A program made the translations under genes and the position numbers. From Actinomycetes bacterium (GTDB taxonomy: Bacteria; Actinomycetota; Acidimicrobiia; Acidimicrobiales; UBA8190): a stretch of 5,696 nt of DNA. Below the pieces are notes generated by a model, which was not told the DNA's origin, did not search any database, and saw nothing but the letters and a program-made list of their open reading frames with translations. The DNA lies in contig JAJYAB010000131.1 in the NCBI GenBank assembly GCA_021779775.1, positions 1 to 5,696 of the forward strand, written 5' to 3'. This document shows, one piece after another, positions 1-5,042 of this stretch. Within the stretch, counting starts at the first letter, position 1. Every line of letters starts with the position of its first letter.

Positions 1-1
1 C

Positions 2-283
2 ATCGGCGGCGCGGCGACCGCTACCGACGGGCAGGCCTTCATCCTCGCCGGGGCGAGCAAGTCCGGCGCGTGCTACTACGTGGCCAGCGTGCAGCAGACG
101 CCGGCGGCCGGCGGGGCCTGGCTGTCCACCTTCGTCTCGGGTGCACCCACGACCGAGGTCACTGCCGCCACCAAGGCAGGCACCTTCTACTTCAAGCACA
201 CCGCTTCGACGTGCACGGCAACCGACCTGCTGACCTCCGTGGCTATTACTGGGCTGACTTGGGGCAGCGCGGTGTCGTTCTAG
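2..283 (+). CDS. C-terminal part of a pilin-like secreted protein (5' end outside window)
   Basis: The open frame enters from the left edge and ends at TAG 281-283, giving 93 residues with no visible start. GTG 80 is internal, because the coherent sequence continues upstream of it. The fragment is rich in Ala, Gly, Thr and Ser and has few charged residues. It contains a stretch reading FILAGASKSGACYYV and two cysteines (residues 24 and 71 of the fragment) that could form a disulfide, then ends in a short hydrophobic tail, WGSAVSF. From memory, C-terminal domains of type IV pilin-like (prepilin-type) proteins of Acidimicrobiia and related actinobacteria often carry a similar SxSGxCYY motif. 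I therefore infer a pilin or pseudopilin exported to the cell surface. The diagnostic N-terminal prepilin peptidase site and hydrophobic helix lie outside the window, so another small secreted protein is possible. The gene converges with the carboxyltransferase gene. Confidence 0.5.
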   Translation: MGGAATATDGQAFILAGASKSGACYYVASVQQTPAAGGAWLSTFVSGAPTTEVTAATKAGTFYFKHTASTCTATDLLTSVAITGLTWGSAVSF

Positions 284-299
284 GCAACGGTGTCGTTCT
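270..299. repeat. 12-bp direct repeat spanning the stop codon of the pilin-like gene
   Basis: CGGTGTCGTTCT occurs at 270-281 and again at 288-299, separated by AGGCAA, a period of 18 bp. The first copy encodes the last residues of the pilin-like protein and the second lies just beyond the TAG. It looks like a small local tandem duplication. No function is evident. Confidence 0.6.
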
Positions 300-358
300 C
301 GCTGCTCCCACTGAGGGAGGCCGTGAGCTGGCGCTGAAAGGCCCACGGGAGATCGAGC

Positions 359-396
359 CGGTCGGGTCCGGCCCCTTCGGGGGCCGGGCCCGACCG
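359..396. terminator. Strong GC hairpin between convergent genes, probable bidirectional terminator
   Basis: The arm at 359-375 pairs with 380-396 around a TTCG tetraloop (376-379). That is 17 pairs with a single G-T (G-U in RNA) mismatch, and the core arm is GTCGGGTCCGGCCCC. The hairpin lies between the end of the pilin-like gene (283) and the end of the carboxyltransferase gene (463, opposite strand), where both transcripts should stop. There is no T-tract on either side, which is common for hairpin terminators in high-GC actinobacteria. I see no gene in the rest of 284-462. Confidence 0.75.
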
Positions 397-462
397 CGTC
401 AGGAGCCGGACCGTCTTCGCCGCCAAACCGTGTCGGGCTGCTCGACGTCCGTGGCTCGGCAC

Positions 463-1887
463 CTACAGCGGCCCCGCCTCGTGCTTACGGCCGGGTAGCC
501 GCTCGATCCTGCTCGACAGGACCGTCAGAGCCCGCCACACGGCGTGCCGGGTGTCGGCCGGATCCACCACGGCGTCGACGAACCCGCGCTCGGCGGCGAC
601 CCAGGGGGTGAGGAGGCTGTCGGCGTACCGCTCCTCGGCATGTCGCCGGGTCTCCTCGTCCGCCCCCCGGTGCAGGATCTGGGCGGCGCCCTTGGCGCCC
701 ATGACGGCGATCTCCGCAGTGGGCCAGGCGAGGCAGACGTCGTTCCCCATGCCTTTGGAGTCCATGACGATGTAGGCCCCGCCGTACGCCTTGCGCAGCA
801 CCAGGCAGACGCGGGGGACCGTCGCCTCGGCGTAGGCGAACGCCAGCTCGGCGCCGTGGCGGATCATGCCGCGCCACTCGAGATCCTTGCCGGGGAGGAA
901 CCCCGGCGTGTCGACCATCGTCAGGATCGGCAGGTTGAAGGCGTCGCAGAACCGGACGAAACGGGCGCCCTTCTGGGAGGCGGCGATGTCGAGGGTGCCG
1001 GCCAGGGAGCGGGGCTGGTTGGCGACCACCCCGACGGGGATCCCTCCGATGCTCGCCAGGGCGGTCACGAGCTGTGGCGCCCAGCCGCCACGGATCTCGA
1101 CCGCCTGGCCGTCGTCGGCGACCGCCTGCAGGACGTGGCGGACGTCGTAGGAGGCCGACGGGCTGGCTGGCACCACGCCGGCCAGCCCAGGGGTCCGGCG
1201 GTCCGGCGGGTCGGCGCTGTGCATGAGCGGTGGCACGTCGTCGGCATGGTCGGGCAGGTAGGCGAGGACGTCGCTCAGGGCATCGAGCGCCTGCTCCTCG
1301 TCGGCCACGGTGAACGCGGCGAGGCCGGTGGAGCGGGCATGCACCGTGGCCCCCCCGAGGTCGCGCAGGCCCACCCGGACGCCGGTGAACCCTTCGACCA
1401 TCTCGGGCCCCGACACGAAGGCGAACGACTCGGGCGTCATGGCCACCATGTCGGCCAACCCGAGGATGAGCGCGGGACCGGAGATCGCCGGCCCGGTCAG
1501 CGCTGCGAGGACAGGGACCGTGCCGGAGCAGGCGACGATGGCTCGTGCCGCCTCGCCCCACCCGTGGAGGGCTGCCACGCCGTCGGTGATGTCGGCCCCT
1601 GCGGTCGCCAGCACGAGGACCAGGGGCAACCGCTTGTCCAGGGCCAGGCGGGCGGCTTCGGCGAACGTCGCCCCGTCCGTGCGGGCCAGGGCGCCACGGT
1701 GCCGGCCTGCTGCGGAGCGGACCAGGACCACCGCTCGCCCGTGCAGCGCTTGCACCCCGACGTGCAGCGTGCCCGGGACGAGTGCGCGGACCCGCAGCTC
1801 CCCGTGTCGCTCCACCGGGCCGTGTCGCTCCACCGGGCCGTGTCGCTCCACCGGGCCGTGTCGCTCCACCGGGCCGTGTCGCTCCAC
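463..1887 (-). CDS. Acyl-CoA carboxylase carboxyltransferase (beta) subunit, N-terminally short form
   Basis: This is the cytoplasmic carboxyltransferase subunit of a biotin-dependent acyl-CoA carboxylase. It moves the carboxyl group from carboxybiotin to an acyl-CoA, giving malonyl-, methylmalonyl- or a related CoA. From GTG 1887 it is 474 aa, against roughly 510-550 for PccB/AccD proteins. The usual N-terminal segment with the ARERLELLLD motif is absent. Seen in order: a degenerate first half (GPAISGPAL at 132-140, FVSGPEMV at 157-164, LGGATVHA at 177-184), then a well-conserved second half (NQPRSLAGTLD 290-300, FCDAFNLPILTMVDTPGFLPG 313-333, AYAEATVP 351-358, RKAYGGAYIVMDSK 365-378, LAWPTAEIAVMGAKGA 386-401). 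The Asp that follows GGAY in propionyl-CoA carboxylases is Ile373 here. The start is uncertain: no in-frame ATG is near, and five GTGs (1887, 1869, 1851, 1833, 1815) lie in the 18-bp repeats. It is the second gene of a unit with ctaG, 55 bp downstream. No biotin carboxylase or carrier gene is in view. Confidence 0.88.
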   Translation of the reverse strand: MERHGPVERHGPVERHGPVERHGPVERHGELRVRALVPGTLHVGVQALHGRAVVLVRSAAGRHRGALARTDGATFAEAARLALDKRLPLVLVLATAGADITDGVAALHGWGEAARAIVACSGTVPVLAALTGPAISGPALILGLADMVAMTPESFAFVSGPEMVEGFTGVRVGLRDLGGATVHARSTGLAAFTVADEEQALDALSDVLAYLPDHADDVPPLMHSADPPDRRTPGLAGVVPASPSASYDVRHVLQAVADDGQAVEIRGGWAPQLVTALASIGGIPVGVVANQPRSLAGTLDIAASQKGARFVRFCDAFNLPILTMVDTPGFLPGKDLEWRGMIRHGAELAFAYAEATVPRVCLVLRKAYGGAYIVMDSKGMGNDVCLAWPTAEIAVMGAKGAAQILHRGADEETRRHAEERYADSLLTPWVAAERGFVDAVVDPADTRHAVWRALTVLSSRIERLPGRKHEAGPL

Positions 1888-1893
1888 CGGGCC
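1802..1893. repeat. Five perfect 18-bp tandem repeats over the carboxyltransferase start region
   Basis: The unit GTGTCGCTCCACCGGGCC (plus strand) is present five times without mismatch at 1804-1821, 1822-1839, 1840-1857, 1858-1875 and 1876-1893. Two extra matching bases lie at 1802-1803. On the gene strand each unit reads GGCCCGGTGGAGCGACAC and is translated GPVERH in the carboxyltransferase frame. Each unit carries both a GTG codon and a GGTGGAG stretch that resembles a ribosome-binding site. The unit length is a multiple of three, so copy-number change would keep the frame. Perfect identity suggests recent expansion or active slippage. Confidence 0.95.
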
Positions 1894-1925
1894 ATGGTAC
1901 GGCGCCCCCGCCCCTGCCGGCGCGG

Positions 1926-1942
1926 CGCCCCGGTGTGGGGCG
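1926..1942 (-). other. Short GC hairpin right after the ctaG stop
   Basis: CGCCCC (1926-1931) pairs with GGGGCG (1937-1942) around a 5-base loop, beginning immediately after the ctaG TGA (1945-1943). It could attenuate transcription, or stabilise the message end between ctaG and the carboxyltransferase gene. A six-pair stem in DNA this GC-rich can also occur by chance. Confidence 0.3.
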
Positions 1943-2887
1943 TCAATCGGGCAGGTCGCCCGGGTTGGCAGTGTGGGGAGCCGGGAGCCGGGGGATGCCG
2001 CTGCGGTGGCGGGGTCGCCGACCTGCGGCCTGGCGTCGCTCGGCACGGAGGAACGCCCGCTCGACGTCGAGCCATTGCAACAGGTCGGGGTCGTGGCCGG
2101 TGCGATCTGCCCGATGCACGTGGTCGAGGGCCACCCAGGCGACGCTCCACAGCACCGGCAACGTCGCCACCTTGGCGACCACCCCGGCAACCTGCTGGTC
2201 GGTCAGCGCCGCCAGCCCGAAGACGCCGTGCGCATGCACGAAGGCGGGGTAGAACGGATGGCGAGCGAGGACGTAGATCACTGCAGGAAAGGTCGGCACC
2301 ACCGACTGGACGAAGGCGTACACCGCGAGCCCGACCGCTGCCGGGCGGCTGGCTCCGGCAAGGTGCCGGAGGATCGGGCCCCATAAGACGAACCCTGCTC
2401 CGAGCATCGCCACGTCGAAGGTCGCCCGCCAGATCGCCGACGACGTCTGCGCCGCTACGGCGGCGGGGGCCAACGAGCCGATCGACACGACGGCGAAGAT
2501 CACGCCGGCAGTGACCGGTCTGGTGACGCGTGCCCAGACGGCGTCGACGGCAGCCGGCCGCGTGACGTGCGCCACGACCTCGGCCGGTGTGGCCAGCAGC
2601 AGCAGGGGAGCGGCAGCCAACGTGAGCAGGAGCCGCTGGACCAGCAAGGCAGTGAGCGACCAGTGTGCAGCCAGGTCGGCGACAGGCCAGGTCCATGCTG
2701 CCGCCAGGGCGGCGAGCCCGCCGACCAGGGCCCACCGCCGCGGGTGGCCCGGCTCGCTACTGCGCGCGTCTGGTCCGGAGGTCGAGCGCCCCGGCCATCG
2801 ACGGCTGGCCGCCACCACCGCCGTCGCGACGACCGCCACGGCGATCCACGCCCCGACGTGGAGGTGGAAGCTCCACGGCCCGCTCAT
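1943..2887 (-). CDS. ctaG: CtaG-like cytochrome c oxidase assembly membrane protein
   Basis: Probable member of the caa3_CtaG family, integral membrane proteins linked to assembly and copper delivery of aa3/caa3 cytochrome c oxidases. It is 314 aa from ATG 2887, chosen because GGGGAG sits 7 nt upstream; a GTG at 2911 would add eight residues without such support. Roughly seven hydrophobic helices are visible (about 12-28, 52-74, 78-100, 123-146, 157-176, 183-207, 232-253). The family-typical AAAPLLLLATP (91-101) follows helix 3, and LTDQQVAGVV (228-237) precedes the last helix. The tail after about 258 is charged, with DVERAFLRAERR, and is probably cytoplasmic. The HMxQH motif expected just before the APPLL element reads LLVQR (81-85), so both histidines are missing. 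This may be a divergent paralogue rather than a copper-binding CtaG. It is the first gene of the leftward unit, divergent from the PafB-like gene. Confidence 0.85.
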   Translation of the reverse strand: MSGPWSFHLHVGAWIAVAVVATAVVAASRRWPGRSTSGPDARSSEPGHPRRWALVGGLAALAAAWTWPVADLAAHWSLTALLVQRLLLTLAAAPLLLLATPAEVVAHVTRPAAVDAVWARVTRPVTAGVIFAVVSIGSLAPAAVAAQTSSAIWRATFDVAMLGAGFVLWGPILRHLAGASRPAAVGLAVYAFVQSVVPTFPAVIYVLARHPFYPAFVHAHGVFGLAALTDQQVAGVVAKVATLPVLWSVAWVALDHVHRADRTGHDPDLLQWLDVERAFLRAERRQAAGRRPRHRSGIPRLPAPHTANPGDLPD

Positions 2888-2894
2888 GGGTGCG

Positions 2895-2900
2895 CTCCCC
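2895..2900 (-). promoter_or_regulatory. Ribosome-binding site that sets the ctaG start
   Basis: On the minus strand GGGGAG is followed by seven bases and then ATG (2887-2885). This is the best Shine-Dalgarno/start pair in the region and decides against the upstream GTG at 2911. Confidence 0.75.
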
Positions 2901-2930
2901 GACGCCGGCACGACCTGTTGCCGAGGTGCC

Positions 2931-2975
2931 CGGATGGTCCGGATGATCCGGATGGTCCGGATGGTCCGGATGGCC
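2931..2975. repeat. Five 9-bp tandem repeats in the divergent ctaG / pafB-like intergenic region
   Basis: CGGATGGTC occurs at 2931, 2949 and 2958. One-base variants sit at 2940 (CGGATGATC) and 2967 (CGGATGGCC), giving 45 bp of uninterrupted 9-bp periodicity. The array ends 30 bp upstream of the -10 box of the rightward unit, just above where a -35 would sit. Upstream of ctaG it lies 44 bp before the ATG. It could be a regulator-binding array for either unit or a neutral minisatellite. It is not convincingly coding. Confidence 0.9.
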
Positions 2976-3005
2976 CCGCTGGGCGGCAGCCGCTGCTCCG
3001 GCGCC

Positions 3006-3011
3006 TACGCT
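3006..3011 (+). promoter_or_regulatory. -10 box TACGCT placed for a leaderless pafB-like transcript
   Basis: TACGCT fits the actinobacterial TANNNT -10 consensus. It ends 7 bp before the ATG at 3019, so transcription would begin at or next to the start codon. No Shine-Dalgarno-like sequence lies in the 15 bases before the ATG, which agrees with leaderless translation. I see no recognisable -35 around 2983-2988, and no match to the TTGTC-type half of the mycobacterial PafBC-dependent promoter. Confidence 0.6.
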
Positions 3012-3018
3012 GTGCCCG

Positions 3019-3948
3019 ATGGTCGACCGGCTCGAACGCCTGACGGATCTGGTGCTCGTGCTGCTGAGCGGCGAGCGACCGAAGTCGCTCCGGCAGATCG
3101 CCACGGAGGTCCCCGGATATCCACCCGACGGGGAGGCGCGCCGCCAAGCGTTCGAACGCGACAAGCGGACGCTGCGCGACGAGGGCATCCCCCTCGTAGC
3201 GGAGCCGGTGGAGGGGCCCGACCAGGTCGGGTACCGGATCCGTGCGGAGGACTACTACCTGCCGGACCTGGACCTCACCCCCGACGAGCAGGCTGCTCTC
3301 AACATCGCCGTGGCCGGCGTCCACCTGGGTGATCCTAGCGGCCGCGATGCGCTGTGGCGCCTGGGACTGGGCATCCCACCGGACCGCCGGCCAATGGCCG
3401 ACCTGGCCGCGTTGCCAGCGCTGCCGGTGCTGTTCGGGGCGCTACGCGACCACGCCACCGTCACCTTCGACTACCGCGGCGCGAAGCGGCGGGTCGACCC
3501 GGCGATGCTGCGGTTCCGCGGCGGGTGGTGGTACCTCGTCGGGCAGGACCTCGATCGCTGCGCCGCCCGGACCTTTCGCGTGGACCGCATGGGCGGGCTG
3601 CCCCGACCGGGTGAGGCAGGCAGCGCCGCGCTGCCCGACGGGTTCGACCCCGACGCCGCCCTGGCTGGTGAGCCGTGGCAGTTCGGTGACGGCGAAGCGA
3701 GGGAGGTGACCGTCCTGGTGGACGCAGTCGCCGCCCCGAGGGCCGTCCACCAGGTGGGGTCGTCGGCGGCCGTCGAGCCCGGTGCCGGCGGCTCGGTCGT
3801 GCTCCGCCTGCCGGTGACCAGCACCGTCGCTCTGCGTACGTGGGTGCTCGAGTTCGGCGACCGGGCCGAGGTGCTCGGACCGCCTGACGTCCGGGCCGAC
3901 TTGCTGGCCTGGCTGCGGACGGTGGCCGGCCGCCCGGCGGTGGGCTGA
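3019..3948 (+). CDS. pafB: WYL-domain transcriptional regulator, PafB-like
   Basis: Cytoplasmic DNA-binding regulator of 309 aa resembling PafB, one half of the PafBC heterodimer that activates the LexA-independent DNA-damage response in mycobacteria. An N-terminal winged helix-turn-helix (about 1-60) carries the PafB-type signature: VPGYPP (31-36), FERDKRTLRDEGIPL (45-59), GYRIRAEDYYLPDLDLTPDE (71-90). A WYL domain follows (about 140-195) with WYL at 171-173 and TFRVDRM at 185-191, then a C-terminal WCX-like region (about 225-305). WYL domains sense ligands; in mycobacterial PafBC the trigger is single-stranded DNA. The gene starts at ATG 3019 directly below a -10 box, so it is probably leaderless, and it is followed after 2 bp by the PafC-like gene. 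No Pup ligase or proteasome gene is in view, so it may be a paralogue rather than the orthologue. Confidence 0.85.
   Translation: MVDRLERLTDLVLVLLSGERPKSLRQIATEVPGYPPDGEARRQAFERDKRTLRDEGIPLVAEPVEGPDQVGYRIRAEDYYLPDLDLTPDEQAALNIAVAGVHLGDPSGRDALWRLGLGIPPDRRPMADLAALPALPVLFGALRDHATVTFDYRGAKRRVDPAMLRFRGGWWYLVGQDLDRCAARTFRVDRMGGLPRPGEAGSAALPDGFDPDAALAGEPWQFGDGEAREVTVLVDAVAAPRAVHQVGSSAAVEPGAGGSVVLRLPVTSTVALRTWVLEFGDRAEVLGPPDVRADLLAWLRTVAGRPAVG
3939..3944 (+). promoter_or_regulatory. Ribosome-binding site of the PafC-like gene, inside the end of pafB
   Basis: GGTGGG lies six bases before ATG 3951 and overlaps the last codons of the PafB-like gene, whose TGA is at 3946-3948. The layout supports translational coupling of the pair, as expected for subunits made in equal amounts. 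Confidence 0.5.
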
Positions 3949-3950
3949 CC

Positions 3951-4928
3951 ATGGCCCGCCTCGACGCTGGCCAGCGGCTCCGCCGGCTGCTCGCCGTGCT
4001 GGCCTGGTTGGCGCGGCGCGAGCGAGCACCCATCGGTGAGCTGGCCGAGCGCTTCGGCATGGCGCCCGAAGAGCTGGTGGCCGACCTGGAGCTGGCTGCA
4101 TGCTGCGGGCTGCCGCCGTACACGCCAGACCAGCTGATGGAGATCCTGGTCGACGACGACGAGGTCGTGGCGAACCTGGGGAGCGAGCTCGCCCGCCCAC
4201 GCCGGCTCAGCCCGGCCGAAGGGTTCGCGTTGGCCGCCGCCGCGCGGGCCATCGTGGCCGTGCCCGGAGGGGACCCCGATGGGGCCCTGGCCACCGCCCT
4301 GACCAAGCTGGACGCTGCCATCGGAGCGAGGGGCCGCCTCCGGGTGGACGTCGACGAGCCGCCGGCGCTTGCCGGGGTTCGAGCGGCGGTAGATCGCAGC
4401 GACCAGCTGCAGGTGCAGTACCACTCCGCCTCGCGCGACGAGCTGACCGACCGGGTCGTCGACCCGTGGGCCGCCACCTACATGGACGGCCATTGGTACC
4501 TGGACGGGTACTGCCACCGTGCCGGCGGGCTGCGTCGGTTCCGGGTGGACCGGATCCTGGCAGCCCAGCCCACTGGTCAGACAGGCTGCCACGTCCCTGA
4601 CCCCGCGACCGCCTCCGCCGTCGGCGTTGCGGTGACGGCGGCGGACTTCGTGGCCGGACCGGAGAACGCCGTGGTGCGGCTGGCCGTGCAGGACGATGCC
4701 CGCTGGCTGGTCGACCCGGTGGGCGTGCTGGCTTCGGTGCCCCTCGAGGACGGCCGGACCGAGATGACGCTGGCCGTGTCGAGCACGGCTTGGTTCGGCA
4801 GGCTGCTCTTGCGCCTCGGGCCTGCTGCCGAGGTCCTCGACCCGCCCGACATGGCGGGGCTGGGAGCTCAGGCCGCTCGCCAGGTCCTCGACCGCTACGA
4901 ACGATCCCCCGGTCCTGGCGGGCGGTAG
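3951..4928 (+). CDS. pafC: WYL-domain transcriptional regulator, PafC-like
   Basis: The second WYL regulator, 325 aa, resembles PafC, the heterodimer partner of PafB. The N-terminal winged helix (about 5-60) has the PafC-like pattern LAERFGMAPEELVADLELAACCGLPPYTPDQLME (31-64). A middle helical region includes RRLSPAEGFALAAAARA (84-100). The WYL domain (about 142-205) begins YHSASRDELTDRVVDP (157-172) and contains WYL at 182-184 and RFRVDRI at 196-202. A WCX-like C-terminal region runs to about 315. Only 2 bp separate it from the PafB-like gene, so the two are surely co-transcribed. It ends at TAG 4926, and the relaxase frame downstream is the same frame with no other stop in between. Unlike the usual genomic setting of pafBC, the next gene is a conjugative relaxase. 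Confidence 0.85.
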   Translation: MARLDAGQRLRRLLAVLAWLARRERAPIGELAERFGMAPEELVADLELAACCGLPPYTPDQLMEILVDDDEVVANLGSELARPRRLSPAEGFALAAAARAIVAVPGGDPDGALATALTKLDAAIGARGRLRVDVDEPPALAGVRAAVDRSDQLQVQYHSASRDELTDRVVDPWAATYMDGHWYLDGYCHRAGGLRRFRVDRILAAQPTGQTGCHVPDPATASAVGVAVTAADFVAGPENAVVRLAVQDDARWLVDPVGVLASVPLEDGRTEMTLAVSSTAWFGRLLLRLGPAAEVLDPPDMAGLGAQAARQVLDRYERSPGPGGR

Positions 4929-4929
4929 C

Positions 4930-4949
4930 CGCCGGTCAGGCCGCCGGCG
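4930..4949 (+). terminator. Weak hairpin after the PafC-like gene
   Basis: CGCCGG (4930-4935) pairs with CCGGCG (4944-4949) over an 8-base loop directly after the TAG of the PafC-like gene. There is no T-tract. It could be a partial terminator before the relaxase or a chance GC stem. The rest of 4929-5042 shows no promoter box or clear oriT-like inverted repeat. Confidence 0.25.
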
Positions 4950-5032
4950 AGGATCTGGTCGAGGAGACCGGCGAGGTCGGGGCTGCACCGTGACTCCGGC
5001 GGCACCGCCCCGACCCGTGTGGTGGGCCCGCC

Positions 5033-5037
5033 GGAGG
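5033..5037 (+). promoter_or_regulatory. Ribosome-binding site that sets the relaxase start
   Basis: GGAGG is followed by five bases and then GTG 5043. The protein then begins with the family-typical (M)LRV. The earlier in-frame GTGs at 5019, 5022 and 5037 lack comparable upstream sequence. Confidence 0.7.
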
Positions 5038-5042
5038 TGCGG

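Noticed and set aside
1802..1893. CRISPR array
   Set aside because: The units are contiguous 18-mers with no spacers, so this is a simple tandem repeat.
1497..1895. Minus-strand frame starting at ATG 1895 (MARWSDT repeats)
   Set aside because: Beyond the repeat it encodes a Trp/Ser/Pro/Arg-rich shadow of the carboxyltransferase and shows no family resemblance. It is kept only as a note on start-site ambiguity.
1888..2190. Upstream extension of the carboxyltransferase frame to 2190
   Set aside because: The extra residues are Pro/Ala/Cys-rich without homology, and most of the stretch overlaps the coding end of ctaG. Real initiation should be after the ctaG stop.
544..2514. 656-codon open frame on the plus strand across the carboxyltransferase and ctaG
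   Set aside because: Its sequence is Gly/Arg/His/Asp-rich without motifs and it overlaps two well-supported minus-strand genes in full.
2884..3043. Collagen-like PDG or MVR repeat peptides encoded by the 9-bp array
   Set aside because: Several frames through the array are open only because the unit lacks stops. They overlap the starts of ctaG and the PafB-like gene and have no convincing start signals.
4929..5042. oriT or nic site upstream of the relaxase
   Set aside because: I looked for an extended inverted repeat next to a nic-like sequence and found only a six-pair GC stem. Nothing supports an origin of transfer.
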